Origin: an uncultured Clostridia bacterium
Lineage (GTDB): Bacteria; Bacillota; Clostridia; Christensenellales; UBA1242
Direction of reading: 5' to 3'
Assembly (NCBI GenBank): GCA_944349915.1
Contig: CALVNU010000025.1
Location: 1-9,497 of the forward strand
Length of the DNA: 9,497 bases
Shown one piece after another: positions 1-8,577 of the stretch. The notes beneath the pieces are model-generated. The model was not told the origin of the DNA. It did not search any database and saw only the letters and a program-made list of their open reading frames with translations. How positions within the stretch are numbered: the stretch's first letter is position 1; the number at the start of each line of letters is the position of its first letter. The translations under genes were made by a program, and so were the position numbers.

Positions 1-80
1 TATTTTTTATATTTTTTTATTTTTAAAATTCTTGATTTTTTTATTTTTTTATTAATTTTATTTTTTTTAATTTTTTTCTT
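1..80. other. T-rich upstream tract
   Basis: About three quarters of these bases are T on the plus strand, in runs of 6 to 8 T broken by single A or AA (for example 12-18, 44-50, 61-68 and 71-77). No ORF or hairpin is visible. The tract lies just upstream of the candidate promoters of the giant gene. It could act as a curved or UP-element-like region, or be the tail of the upstream intergenic space. It is not a terminator in itself, because no GC-containing stem precedes the T runs. Confidence 0.5.
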
Positions 81-107
81 GTCAATTTGCAAACAATTTT
101 TTATAGA
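79..107 (+). promoter_or_regulatory. candidate distal promoter of the giant surface-protein gene
   Basis: TTGTCA at 79-84 matches five of six bases of the -35 consensus. A 17-bp spacer follows, then TATAGA at 102-107, which matches four of six bases of the -10 consensus. A start near 114 would leave a leader of about 110 nt with no obvious riboswitch-like structure. The DNA is so AT-rich that chance matches are common, so this is only a candidate. Confidence 0.35.
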
Positions 108-159
108 TATTATTTATAAAATAAATATTTATTATATAAATAAAAGTTGCAAATTTATT

Positions 160-187
160 TTGAAATTTTTCTCTTGTGTGATAAAAT
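160..187 (+). promoter_or_regulatory. candidate proximal promoter (extended -10) of the giant gene
   Basis: TTGAAA at 160-165 (five of six matches) is followed by a 16-bp spacer and TAAAAT at 182-187 (five of six). TGA sits directly before the -10, giving an extended -10 (TGn) motif. Transcription would begin around 194 and leave a leader of about 30 nt that carries the ribosome binding site. I prefer this promoter to the distal one because of its extended -10 and short leader; both could be used. Confidence 0.45.
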
Positions 188-211
188 CAAATTGTATAAA
201 AATGTCGAATT

Positions 212-216
212 AGGAG
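212..216 (+). promoter_or_regulatory. ribosome binding site of the giant gene
   Basis: AGGAG, a strong match to the anti-Shine-Dalgarno sequence, ends 9 nt before the ATG at 226. It fixes that ATG as the start. The encoded N-terminus is a well-formed signal peptide, which supports the same choice. Confidence 0.85.
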
Positions 217-225
217 TAAAAGTTT

Positions 226-3200
226 ATGAAAGCAAAAAAACTGTTTAATTCAATTTGTTTAACACTTGTCTTGATAGGTGCGCTTGTGGGCGGTCTGTTT
301 TTATCAAGCGGAAAAAATGCATCGCAAACTAACGCTGCATTTACAGATTACACCGAAATATCAAACACCCTGCCCGAATATCTTATCACATCTGGTGGCA
401 CATCAACAGAAGACAAAAGCATTGTTCTGCTTGGCGTTGGTGGCACCTATGAACTTTCAATAGCAAATCATGAAATATCTCCTCTTGACGGCAAGACAAA
501 TTATGCCTATAAGATTAATGATTTGGAATATTATTATTTCAACTTTACAAACGCCCTGTCTCTGTATAAGGACACAAACAATACAAATGACTATACAGGC
601 AGACAAAATCTTTTACAATTAACTCCTATTTCAAATTTTGCACGCCAGCATACAAACTCTAATCCAGTTGACGGTTTATCCATTCCTCCTCAAAAATTAG
701 ACATCTCTTTCGCGTTGGGCGAGCAATTTAGCGTTGACGATTCCGAGATAACCTTGACAGAAGGTCTTTATACACTTGTTATTCCTATGACACGCTATTA
801 CACATATGATGGCGGAGTTACCTACGACACCGACTCATCGGAAAATGTGCAAATAGAATACACTTTTATGGTGTTTAATTCAACAACCTACTTTAACTCT
901 ACCACTGGTCTGCAAAATGCAACTATGGAAAACACCGAAAATGTAACTCTAACAAACAACAGTGGTTATTCAATGTTCTATTTTTACAACTATTCTTCAT
1001 CTAAAAACAACCTTCCAGTATTTTCTTATAACCCTTATGTTTATCAATTAACAGTAAACTACACCGACTATAATCAAAACACATTCTATCGCAAAGTTGA
1101 ATACAACGGAAGTGCTTTTGAACTTAAAGATGAAAATGGAAACATTGTAAGTGAAAATGAAGAATACATCATGACAGGCTACATCGAAGAAAACAACACT
1201 GCCTACATATCATTTAATGAACTTGGAATTTACGACATCTCTTTTGAATATCTCTATCGTGTTGAAGGAAGCAATGAAATCTATGAACTTCCTTTTGACC
1301 AACTTATTACCAGTTCCACTTCCAACATTCAAAACAACAAAGCACAAAGACTTTATATCTATGGCTACCAAGCAATGTACACCAATTTTAATGAACCTGT
1401 CGACTCGGCAACAAACCAAAGATATTCACGAGAACTTAAAACTATTAGCGATAATTTTAAAACATTTAGTCAATCTGCAGACATAACTTCGGCATTTATG
1501 GATTCTACTTATGCTTCGTCATATCCACAACATAGCTTCACTACATATACAATTGATAATATCAAAACAGCCGTACAAACCTTTATAAATATAAAAAACG
1601 AAACTCCTATCACCAAAAACGAAACTCCTATCACCACAAATCAAGTGCCTATAAGATTTTTGTCAAATGTGACAATAAGTAACGCGAAATTATATAAGGT
1701 TACCACCGGCTCTAGTGGTTCAAAATCACTTGATAATGGGACAGCCTTTACCAATGAAAACCAAAACACACCAGGAACCTATGTCTATATTATTACATAT
1801 ACATTTGACAGTTATCTTGGACAAGGCGGTGTTCAACAAAGTGCATATTGTCACTATCAAATTTTCTATTTCGAAATTACAAATGAAACCCCTTCTGTTA
1901 CAGTTGTAGACAAAGAAGGCAACAACTTTTCAACAACAAAATATACAAACAAATCTGTTTATCTTATCAATGAATCAACTGACAGTCCATACAACGCAGA
2001 TGTAACTATAGAACTTTCAATCTACGACTACGCAACCAATCAATCACAAACGGTATCTTTCCTAGACCTTGCAAATTTTGATAGAAACACATATACCTAT
2101 TTTAGTTCTTTAAATAATACTAGTGACATGACTGCCCATAACGGAAAAGAAGCAGTTTTGATAAACAGTGAAAGCGCAAATGCAAACAGACGCTACACAA
2201 TAAGATACCGCTCAACCATGACAGAATACAATTTTTACACTTTTACCATAGACACAAATGAGATTGTATTTGAAAATCCTAAAATGGCTGAAGCAGGCAC
2301 TGACGGAAGTTATTCTTTGACAAAAGACATAACCACCCCTACAACCAACTCACCTTTTGCTTTTGTTTGGAATGAAAAAACAAGTGGCGCAACCACATAT
2401 GGTTATGTAAAATATTTCCCGCTTGAGTGGATTGACTACTATTCATCTCTGCAAACAGAAGCGCCTCTAAATTATGCACTGCTTCTGCAAAGACTTATTC
2501 AACTCAAAATTATTCCAGTAACTTACACCATCAATTTTAGCAATGGTTCTGACTGGAGCCCTGTTGAAAACGCAAAAGGATTAAACACGCAAACTGGCAC
2601 ATCTATAAAAACAGATGCGGGGCTATACCTACTTGAAGTCTATGACATTGCTGGCAATACTGGTTTTTATATCTTTGTTCTTGAAGACACAGAACCAAGG
2701 TTTATAAAAACAACTACCAGTTCAAATACTCAATTTGAACTTTTGTCTTCTTCTGACATTATTGCAGTAAGCGATGCAACTGTAACTTTGAACTGGGGAG
2801 ATTATAAAGCAATTCTCTTGCAAAACTATAGCACATTTGATAACATCCAGCCTTATCCATATGCATATATGGTTGATAGCAACACTGCAAAAACAGCTCT
2901 TAAAAACACACTAAGCAAATATACAAATCCAAGTGAAAATCAAAATATACAAGCACTTAACATTATTTCCACAAACATACCAGGAACCTCTATTCCTTAT
3001 TCAAACAACTATTTGACGATAGAAATTGAAGATAACTTTGCAGTCAAAACACCTTCTACAGACAATTTTGTGTCGCTTAATGGCAACAGTTTCCAACTTG
3101 AACTGTTGACGACAGACAACGTTGCAAATGAAGGAACTTATCAAATTTTGTTAAGAGACAAATCAAACTCAAAAATTGCAGGAAATGCTCTTAATAGTTT

Positions 3201-6200
3201 GCAATCTTTCCCAAGCACTATAATGTCAATCACAGTGACATCCGACTCATCGGAACTGTTTATAAGAGATGGCAATGATAATGTTCTCACCCAAGCAGGT
3301 TTTTCATTAACTGGCAACTTCTATAAAGATGCAGAAGAAAACCTAAGTAAAAACAATGACAACGAAGAATATACAGAAACAGATTTAACTTATCGCTATG
3401 GATACTACACACCTATAACAAACTCAAAACAAATCAAACTTACATTTATTCCTTTTGCTTCGGATGGTGCCGAGGTAAGCAATATAACTTTGGAATATTA
3501 TGAATATGTTGTTGATTATACTGCAGACGGCAATTATGCTTATTACAATATTGCTTCCACCCCTGCGACAACAAGAACACTTTTTGACATTGAAACAACT
3601 CCTTCTGGCACAACAGGAAAAAAACAAGAAGTTAACATTGAACTTGGCAACAGCGAGTTCCCACTTGCTGGAAGGTATGTTATAACAAGAACATACAAAA
3701 CACAAAATTCTGAAAACTTGTATGACTATTATGAAAGAACGATAACCATTGATGTTGACCCTTACAACCTTATAACCCCAGTTGAATCGGTTACTTCAAA
3801 TGACACTTCATGGGTGGAAAGTTTGATTGGTGGCGACATTGTGTTAAGCATGTATAGCGGAGCAAATCAATCAAGCATTCAAGTTTCTTTCCCATTCGAT
3901 AAAAACAACAAACCTGCAGACAGTTTCTACAACAAAGAATGGAGCGAAGGTCAAGATGAAACACCTATCATTTCTGTGGCAGGAAGCAAACTTCCTATGA
4001 CGCTCAATATTCCTAAATATAAATACACAGTAAACGCATATTACGATGAAACTTCAAACTCTTTCTCTGTAACAGAAAACAACAACCTTTCATACTACGG
4101 AAACGCATATATTGACGAAATAAAAAATGGTGAAACAACAATAAGATATGATGTTTATGTTGAAGGCATTCTTGTTCAAACATTTGCATCGCAAGCGGAT
4201 GCTATAGAATTTTTAGCCAGAACATCAATCACGCCTTATGAAATTTTTGCAGTTGTTGAATATGTTAATGGAAATAATAGAAGATATTATGCAACCAACG
4301 GCTCTTCTTCAAACGGATACTTGACTTTCTATGAAGCAACCATGGAGGGTGTTGATAATGGTGAAAAACCAATCATTACTGGCAACACCCCTATCGACAA
4401 CTTCTATCAAGCAGGAACATATAGAGTAACACTATATCAAGCAAGCAATCAAGTTGGCTCCGATTTTGCAAAATTCTATAAATTTGCTTTTGAAATCACC
4501 TCTCAAGCACCTTATGCCGATGTTGTAAATGCTTTTACTGGTGAAATCTTGCTTGAAAAAAGCAACTCGACCGCCAACCATGTAACCACAGTGGAATATT
4601 ATACAAACTCAAATTCTTTGAGATTTGAATGGGAAATTCCAACAAGTCAATATCTTGCAAAAATTGATGTAAACTCTATTACAGCGGAATACTACTCCTC
4701 TGCAACAGTTTCCGTTGGAGAGACTTTACAAATACCTTCACTCAATGCAAACAGCACTTACTTTAACATTGATTTAGACCCAGACAAAATCACGCAAGCA
4801 GGTGCATATCTTGCAGTATCAATGCAATTTGAAGGACACAATGACCTATATTACAACACATTGAGAATTATTGTTCATTTCGACACAACCGCTCCAACTC
4901 AAAATGTAGACAATCTTATAAACAACTTTGCAAACTCAACTTTAGGTCAATTTACAAAAGAATATCTTTGGGCAAATGTTCGAGAAAACTTCTCTTACGC
5001 CGAAACTTCTGTTGATGGCTCAAACTTGCAAAATATTGCATATTCTTACACTCCAAGCGCTGGCAATTATCGTGGATTTGCATATACCGTTACAGATTCT
5101 TTCTTCTTGGAAACTTTGAGAAACACACTTGTAAGCGCCAATAACTATGCCACTCAAAATATTTACTATAAATATATCGGGCAAACTAGTGAGGCATCTT
5201 CAACCTATCTTCAAAATTTTGTTTCTGCCACAACAAAAGACACCTTTGTTGCTTCTGCCTTTATCCCATACAGCGCAGACTACCCAAGCACTCCCGAAAA
5301 CAGTTATGGCGTTTATGAAGTTGTAGAAATTGACTCTGCTGGCAATATGGTAACCTATCTTGTCAACTATATAGCCTCAAGCAACTCTCAAGAAGATGAA
5401 GAAGAGGCAAATGCCATCACATTTGAGCGTATTTCAAGCAATGGTGAAACTTTGACAACTTCAATTAAAGATGATAAAATTGTTCAAGGAATAAATCTTT
5501 ATTCTGGCACAGGCATGAGCATAACCGAACTAAACTATCAAAACAATCCATGGGGATTCTACAGCACAATTTTAAATAATGGAACAGTTGCCTACTATTT
5601 ACGCTCACCTGCCCTTGCAAACAATCAAATTTATCTTGTTACAACAAATAATGGTCAAAAAGTTTTAACCATAACAACATTAAATCAAATTTTCCCAGCA
5701 TCGTTGAATTCTTCATCAACAAAACATTCAATGGTGTTTGGCGATAGCCTTAATGGGCAAACAAAGCGCGTTTATTTCACAATTATGGACGCAAACCTTA
5801 TAACCAACACAATAAGCAACAATGTAAATCAAGCAATCCTTGAAATCACTGTGCCAACAGCAAACCAAATTGCTTCAACAACAATTGGTCATGTTTATCC
5901 AGTTAATATTGAAGTATATCAATTTGCAAATGGTGCTTGGCAAACAACTCCTCTGCTCCGCGCTTCACAACAAGAGGCAACCTATGGCACATGGACACCG
6001 GCAACATCTACCGATGGGACAATCACAATCTCAACTATCACAGGTGCTTCAAGCAATATATTGAGAATTACGGTAAATATTGGCTCAAACACAAAAATTA
6101 GGTATAATATTACAGACAACTTTGGCAATGAAATTACTATCATTCAAATTGCAAATGAACCCGTGTTTGATGAAATCACTGGAGGCAACTATCTCTACAC

Positions 6201-8544
6201 TATTGCTCAAGGCGGAAATGACACCCTCTATCTTGCGGACCGCACATTAAACTTCTCATACAACACACAACTCTATGGTGCTGTTGTTGAAAGTTATACA
6301 AATGGCGCATGGCAGGTTTATGAAGGATTTGGAGAGTCACCACCCTCAAACAGTATCCGCACTTTAAGCTTTGCTTCAAATGCGGTAACTTACAATGACA
6401 TCTATAGAGTTTACATTTACGATGCCGAAGACACCGAGCATACCGACATTTTGCGAACGGTCTACTTAAAACTTTACAATGCTTTGCCAGAATATTCCGA
6501 AATAACCAATACATCAACTGTTAATCATAACTATATTCAAATGAGAAACAGATATGGTGAAGTGCTTACCGATGGCATAACATTAACTGGTCAATCCGTC
6601 AACTTTAATGGTCAATTGCTAACTGCAAATGCAACCAAGTTTACAACTTATTCTCAAAATGTTACTCTCACCTTTACAGATGGTCAAACGCTTGCAACTT
6701 CTGGCAACCAATTTAATCAATATAGCACATTAAGTTACAGTGTTTATGTTTACGATGAAAGCAACAACAGTTGGACCAATATCAATAGTTCGTTTGATGG
6801 ATATCAATTTAGTGGGCATGGTCAATACACAATTCTTGTCAAATATGATGACGGACAATTTGTTGAAGGCAATTTCTTTACCAATATGTGCAAAATTTTC
6901 TATCTTGAAATTCTCGACTCTTCAACTATTTACTATCATATAACAGTTGATGGAATTGAAGTTTCACCATCCAACATTCTATACACAAACGATTCTGGTA
7001 GAACTTTTGAGGCAACTTATATCGTAGGCGTTGACTATGATGACAGTTTAAGAGTTCACATTGACTGGAACGAAGACGAAGAAATCAATTTAACTTCTAG
7101 TATCACTGCTCAATACCCTGTTGCAGATGGCGTGTATGTGGAAGAATACAGTTATAACAGCACAACTTCATCGGGATATTTTGCAATAATTTATATCACC
7201 CCAAGCACAAACTTTATTGAACCTATAACTTATGAAGATGCAACAGGCTCACTTGCGCAGATAGAAGGCAATTCGCTTAGCGTTTACGCAACAGAAGCCG
7301 AAGTGAATTTTGAAAGACTCAAAATCAACTACAAATCTTACTATGGTATTACGCAAAACAAAATAAATGTAAGGGTTGAAAAATTTGTAAATGGAAGTTA
7401 CAAAGAAATCGGTGTTGTAACTCATAGTGCAACAAATGAAGACTCTTCATATATCTATCTCGACAGAGAAGGCAGTTATAGAATTTATTTCATCGATTCT
7501 TGCGAACCTGCAAATGTTCACATGTTTGGAAACAACCAATATTTGACTGTAACCTTTATAAACGAAGTTCCTTTCTTTATTTCATATAATGTTGAAACTG
7601 GAGAAGTTGACGAAAGTGGCACACCGATAACACAAACTTATGTTGGTGAAAAGGTTCAAAAAGCGGTTTACAATCACCCTATCACAATAAGTCTTTACAA
7701 CATATCCAACTATTTCCAAGGATATCCAACAATCACTGCAAAAAAGAATGGTCAACCTATCACAATTTCAAATGCAAATGCAACAAGTTACACTTTCTCC
7801 GAACCAGGATATTACTCAATATCTTTTAGTGCAATTTCAAGAGAAAATGGAAATGCTATAAGACAAAGCGAATACAACTTTACAATCATCAATGCAAATG
7901 AATCAAGATATGCCTACTCGTTTGCAAATTATGAAAATTATTATGTAAAGAGCATAATCCGAAATGGTGAAGACATCACTCAAAGTTTGATTAACATGAC
8001 CGACTTTGGCACAACAATCATCGACAATCAAGTTTATTTGTCAGAATTTGTTTTGAGTTTTGGCGATGAACAGACAGGGGCTGGAAATTATCAAATAACC
8101 ATCTCTTCAAATCAAAGCAACCTAAGTTCTATCTTACAAGAAGACTTTACCTTCAATGTTTGGATAAACAGCGCAACTCCTCCTATAACAATTTCGGTTG
8201 CGGAAGGCGGAAGTTCTTCTGGTGCAATTTCGGTTACATTAAATGTTCAAAACTTCTACAATGCAATTGGAGACAGTTATATTATTGTTGGACCAAACAG
8301 GTATGATTTTAACTCTAGCAACCTTTCATCCTATGGTGAAGTTGCCACTTTCCAAATCACAACAACTGGAACTTGGTACATTCAAGTTTATTCGGCAAGT
8401 GGAGACATGCTCTATTCATATAAGGTTTATAAAACAGAACCTTTGAATGCATTCTCAATTATTGCAATTGTGATTGCTGTTATTGTCTTGATAATCATCA
8501 TAATAATCACAGTAAAATTAAGAAAACGACAAAGAGTTAAGTAA
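226..8544 (+). CDS. giant secreted, membrane-anchored surface protein with tandem Ig-like domains
   Basis: This 2772-residue protein (roughly 300 kDa) starts with a type I signal peptide: basic MKAKK, a hydrophobic core at about residues 10-27, and probable cleavage near TNAA (35-38). It ends with a single hydrophobic helix (about 2744-2763) and the basic tail KLRKRQRVK, so the body should lie outside the cell. No LPXTG is present. The ectodomain is rich in Asn, Thr, Ser and Tyr and has very few cysteines (I find about four). It is built from diverged beta-sandwich modules. Their strand signature is G-x-Y/W, at residues 73, 180, 334, 517, 799, 970, 1149, 1397, 1526, 1695, 2199, 2302, 2416, 2528, 2620 and 2715. 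Modules often close with an N/D/S-x-x-P linker 24-39 residues later (P556, P824, P1429, P2449, P2652, P2739). D-x-A/F-G-N motifs at 807-811, 1703-1707 and 1964-1968 are typical of bacterial Ig-like (Big/HYR-type) domains. An acidic patch (QEDEEE, 1722-1727) separates module groups. No catalytic domain is recognisable. An adhesin, stalk or cell-surface scaffold is inferred; the ligand is unknown. Confidence 0.9.
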   Translation: MKAKKLFNSICLTLVLIGALVGGLFLSSGKNASQTNAAFTDYTEISNTLPEYLITSGGTSTEDKSIVLLGVGGTYELSIANHEISPLDGKTNYAYKINDLEYYYFNFTNALSLYKDTNNTNDYTGRQNLLQLTPISNFARQHTNSNPVDGLSIPPQKLDISFALGEQFSVDDSEITLTEGLYTLVIPMTRYYTYDGGVTYDTDSSENVQIEYTFMVFNSTTYFNSTTGLQNATMENTENVTLTNNSGYSMFYFYNYSSSKNNLPVFSYNPYVYQLTVNYTDYNQNTFYRKVEYNGSAFELKDENGNIVSENEEYIMTGYIEENNTAYISFNELGIYDISFEYLYRVEGSNEIYELPFDQLITSSTSNIQNNKAQRLYIYGYQAMYTNFNEPVDSATNQRYSRELKTISDNFKTFSQSADITSAFMDSTYASSYPQHSFTTYTIDNIKTAVQTFINIKNETPITKNETPITTNQVPIRFLSNVTISNAKLYKVTTGSSGSKSLDNGTAFTNENQNTPGTYVYIITYTFDSYLGQGGVQQSAYCHYQIFYFEITNETPSVTVVDKEGNNFSTTKYTNKSVYLINESTDSPYNADVTIELSIYDYATNQSQTVSFLDLANFDRNTYTYFSSLNNTSDMTAHNGKEAVLINSESANANRRYTIRYRSTMTEYNFYTFTIDTNEIVFENPKMAEAGTDGSYSLTKDITTPTTNSPFAFVWNEKTSGATTYGYVKYFPLEWIDYYSSLQTEAPLNYALLLQRLIQLKIIPVTYTINFSNGSDWSPVENAKGLNTQTGTSIKTDAGLYLLEVYDIAGNTGFYIFVLEDTEPRFIKTTTSSNTQFELLSSSDIIAVSDATVTLNWGDYKAILLQNYSTFDNIQPYPYAYMVDSNTAKTALKNTLSKYTNPSENQNIQALNIISTNIPGTSIPYSNNYLTIEIEDNFAVKTPSTDNFVSLNGNSFQLELLTTDNVANEGTYQILLRDKSNSKIAGNALNSLQSFPSTIMSITVTSDSSELFIRDGNDNVLTQAGFSLTGNFYKDAEENLSKNNDNEEYTETDLTYRYGYYTPITNSKQIKLTFIPFASDGAEVSNITLEYYEYVVDYTADGNYAYYNIASTPATTRTLFDIETTPSGTTGKKQEVNIELGNSEFPLAGRYVITRTYKTQNSENLYDYYERTITIDVDPYNLITPVESVTSNDTSWVESLIGGDIVLSMYSGANQSSIQVSFPFDKNNKPADSFYNKEWSEGQDETPIISVAGSKLPMTLNIPKYKYTVNAYYDETSNSFSVTENNNLSYYGNAYIDEIKNGETTIRYDVYVEGILVQTFASQADAIEFLARTSITPYEIFAVVEYVNGNNRRYYATNGSSSNGYLTFYEATMEGVDNGEKPIITGNTPIDNFYQAGTYRVTLYQASNQVGSDFAKFYKFAFEITSQAPYADVVNAFTGEILLEKSNSTANHVTTVEYYTNSNSLRFEWEIPTSQYLAKIDVNSITAEYYSSATVSVGETLQIPSLNANSTYFNIDLDPDKITQAGAYLAVSMQFEGHNDLYYNTLRIIVHFDTTAPTQNVDNLINNFANSTLGQFTKEYLWANVRENFSYAETSVDGSNLQNIAYSYTPSAGNYRGFAYTVTDSFFLETLRNTLVSANNYATQNIYYKYIGQTSEASSTYLQNFVSATTKDTFVASAFIPYSADYPSTPENSYGVYEVVEIDSAGNMVTYLVNYIASSNSQEDEEEANAITFERISSNGETLTTSIKDDKIVQGINLYSGTGMSITELNYQNNPWGFYSTILNNGTVAYYLRSPALANNQIYLVTTNNGQKVLTITTLNQIFPASLNSSSTKHSMVFGDSLNGQTKRVYFTIMDANLITNTISNNVNQAILEITVPTANQIASTTIGHVYPVNIEVYQFANGAWQTTPLLRASQQEATYGTWTPATSTDGTITISTITGASSNILRITVNIGSNTKIRYNITDNFGNEITIIQIANEPVFDEITGGNYLYTIAQGGNDTLYLADRTLNFSYNTQLYGAVVESYTNGAWQVYEGFGESPPSNSIRTLSFASNAVTYNDIYRVYIYDAEDTEHTDILRTVYLKLYNALPEYSEITNTSTVNHNYIQMRNRYGEVLTDGITLTGQSVNFNGQLLTANATKFTTYSQNVTLTFTDGQTLATSGNQFNQYSTLSYSVYVYDESNNSWTNINSSFDGYQFSGHGQYTILVKYDDGQFVEGNFFTNMCKIFYLEILDSSTIYYHITVDGIEVSPSNILYTNDSGRTFEATYIVGVDYDDSLRVHIDWNEDEEINLTSSITAQYPVADGVYVEEYSYNSTTSSGYFAIIYITPSTNFIEPITYEDATGSLAQIEGNSLSVYATEAEVNFERLKINYKSYYGITQNKINVRVEKFVNGSYKEIGVVTHSATNEDSSYIYLDREGSYRIYFIDSCEPANVHMFGNNQYLTVTFINEVPFFISYNVETGEVDESGTPITQTYVGEKVQKAVYNHPITISLYNISNYFQGYPTITAKKNGQPITISNANATSYTFSEPGYYSISFSAISRENGNAIRQSEYNFTIINANESRYAYSFANYENYYVKSIIRNGEDITQSLINMTDFGTTIIDNQVYLSEFVLSFGDEQTGAGNYQITISSNQSNLSSILQEDFTFNVWINSATPPITISVAEGGSSSGAISVTLNVQNFYNAIGDSYIIVGPNRYDFNSSNLSSYGEVATFQITTTGTWYIQVYSASGDMLYSYKVYKTEPLNAFSIIAIVIAVIVLIIIIIITVKLRKRQRVK
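1594..1635 (+). repeat. exact 21-bp in-frame tandem duplication
   Basis: Two identical adjacent 21-bp units (1594-1614 and 1615-1635) encode KNETPIT twice, at residues 457-470, followed by a weaker TNQVPI echo. The copies match at every base, including third codon positions, whereas the protein's large modules are strongly diverged. The duplication is therefore probably recent and made by slipped-strand replication. Because 21 is a multiple of 3, changes in copy number keep the frame. The peptide resembles the NETP linker that closes the next module (residues 553-556). Confidence 0.9.
6820..8442 (+). other. C-terminal block of regularly spaced Ig-like modules (protein residues about 2199-2739)
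   Basis: The G-x-Y/W strand motif recurs here at residues 2199, 2302, 2416, 2528, 2620 and 2715, a spacing of 92-114 residues. That is the usual length of one Ig-like beta-sandwich. Several of these motifs are followed by a Pro-containing linker (INEVP, INSATP, YKTEP). The regularity supports a rod of about six consecutive modules directly above the membrane anchor. The copies are diverged at DNA level, so this is old protein-level repetition rather than a DNA repeat. Domain boundaries are approximate. Confidence 0.6.
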
Positions 8545-8545
8545 C

Positions 8546-8577
8546 AAAAAAACGCATTAAATCAATGCGTTTTTTTT
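8546..8577 (+). terminator. intrinsic terminator, probably bidirectional
   Basis: It begins one base after the stop codon of the giant gene. The stem ACGCATT (8552-8558) pairs with AATGCGT (8564-8570) around a 5-nt loop, and a run of T follows (8570-8577). The A run at 8546-8552 can extend the stem and gives a T-tract on the minus strand, so the hairpin could also stop transcripts from the convergent minus-strand gene. The absence of any gap suggests that the giant gene is transcribed alone. Confidence 0.9.

Noticed and set aside
114..211. Riboswitch or leader RNA in front of the giant gene
   Set aside because: The leader is almost pure A/T, with no GC-containing stems or hairpin-plus-T-tract that could form an expression platform.
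226..339. Lipoprotein signal at Cys11 of the giant protein
   Set aside because: The cysteine comes before the hydrophobic core instead of after it, so it cannot be a lipobox; a type I signal peptide fits.
3424..3705. Minus-strand ORF of 93 codons inside the giant gene
   Set aside because: Antisense shadow with cysteine-rich low-complexity content and no independent start signals.
6200..6517. Minus-strand ORF of 105 codons inside the giant gene
   Set aside because: It is entirely within and antisense to a convincing coding region. Its Cys/Arg/His-rich product is typical of an antisense shadow.
8425..8454. Possible LPXTG-like sortase signal before the C-terminal helix
   Set aside because: The sequence before the helix is YKTEPLNAF, with no L-P-x-T-G arrangement. 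The tail fits a simple transmembrane anchor.
226..8544. Phage tail fibre or tape-measure protein
   Set aside because: The signal peptide, the C-terminal membrane helix and the Ig-like modules indicate a cell-surface protein. No phage genes are nearby.
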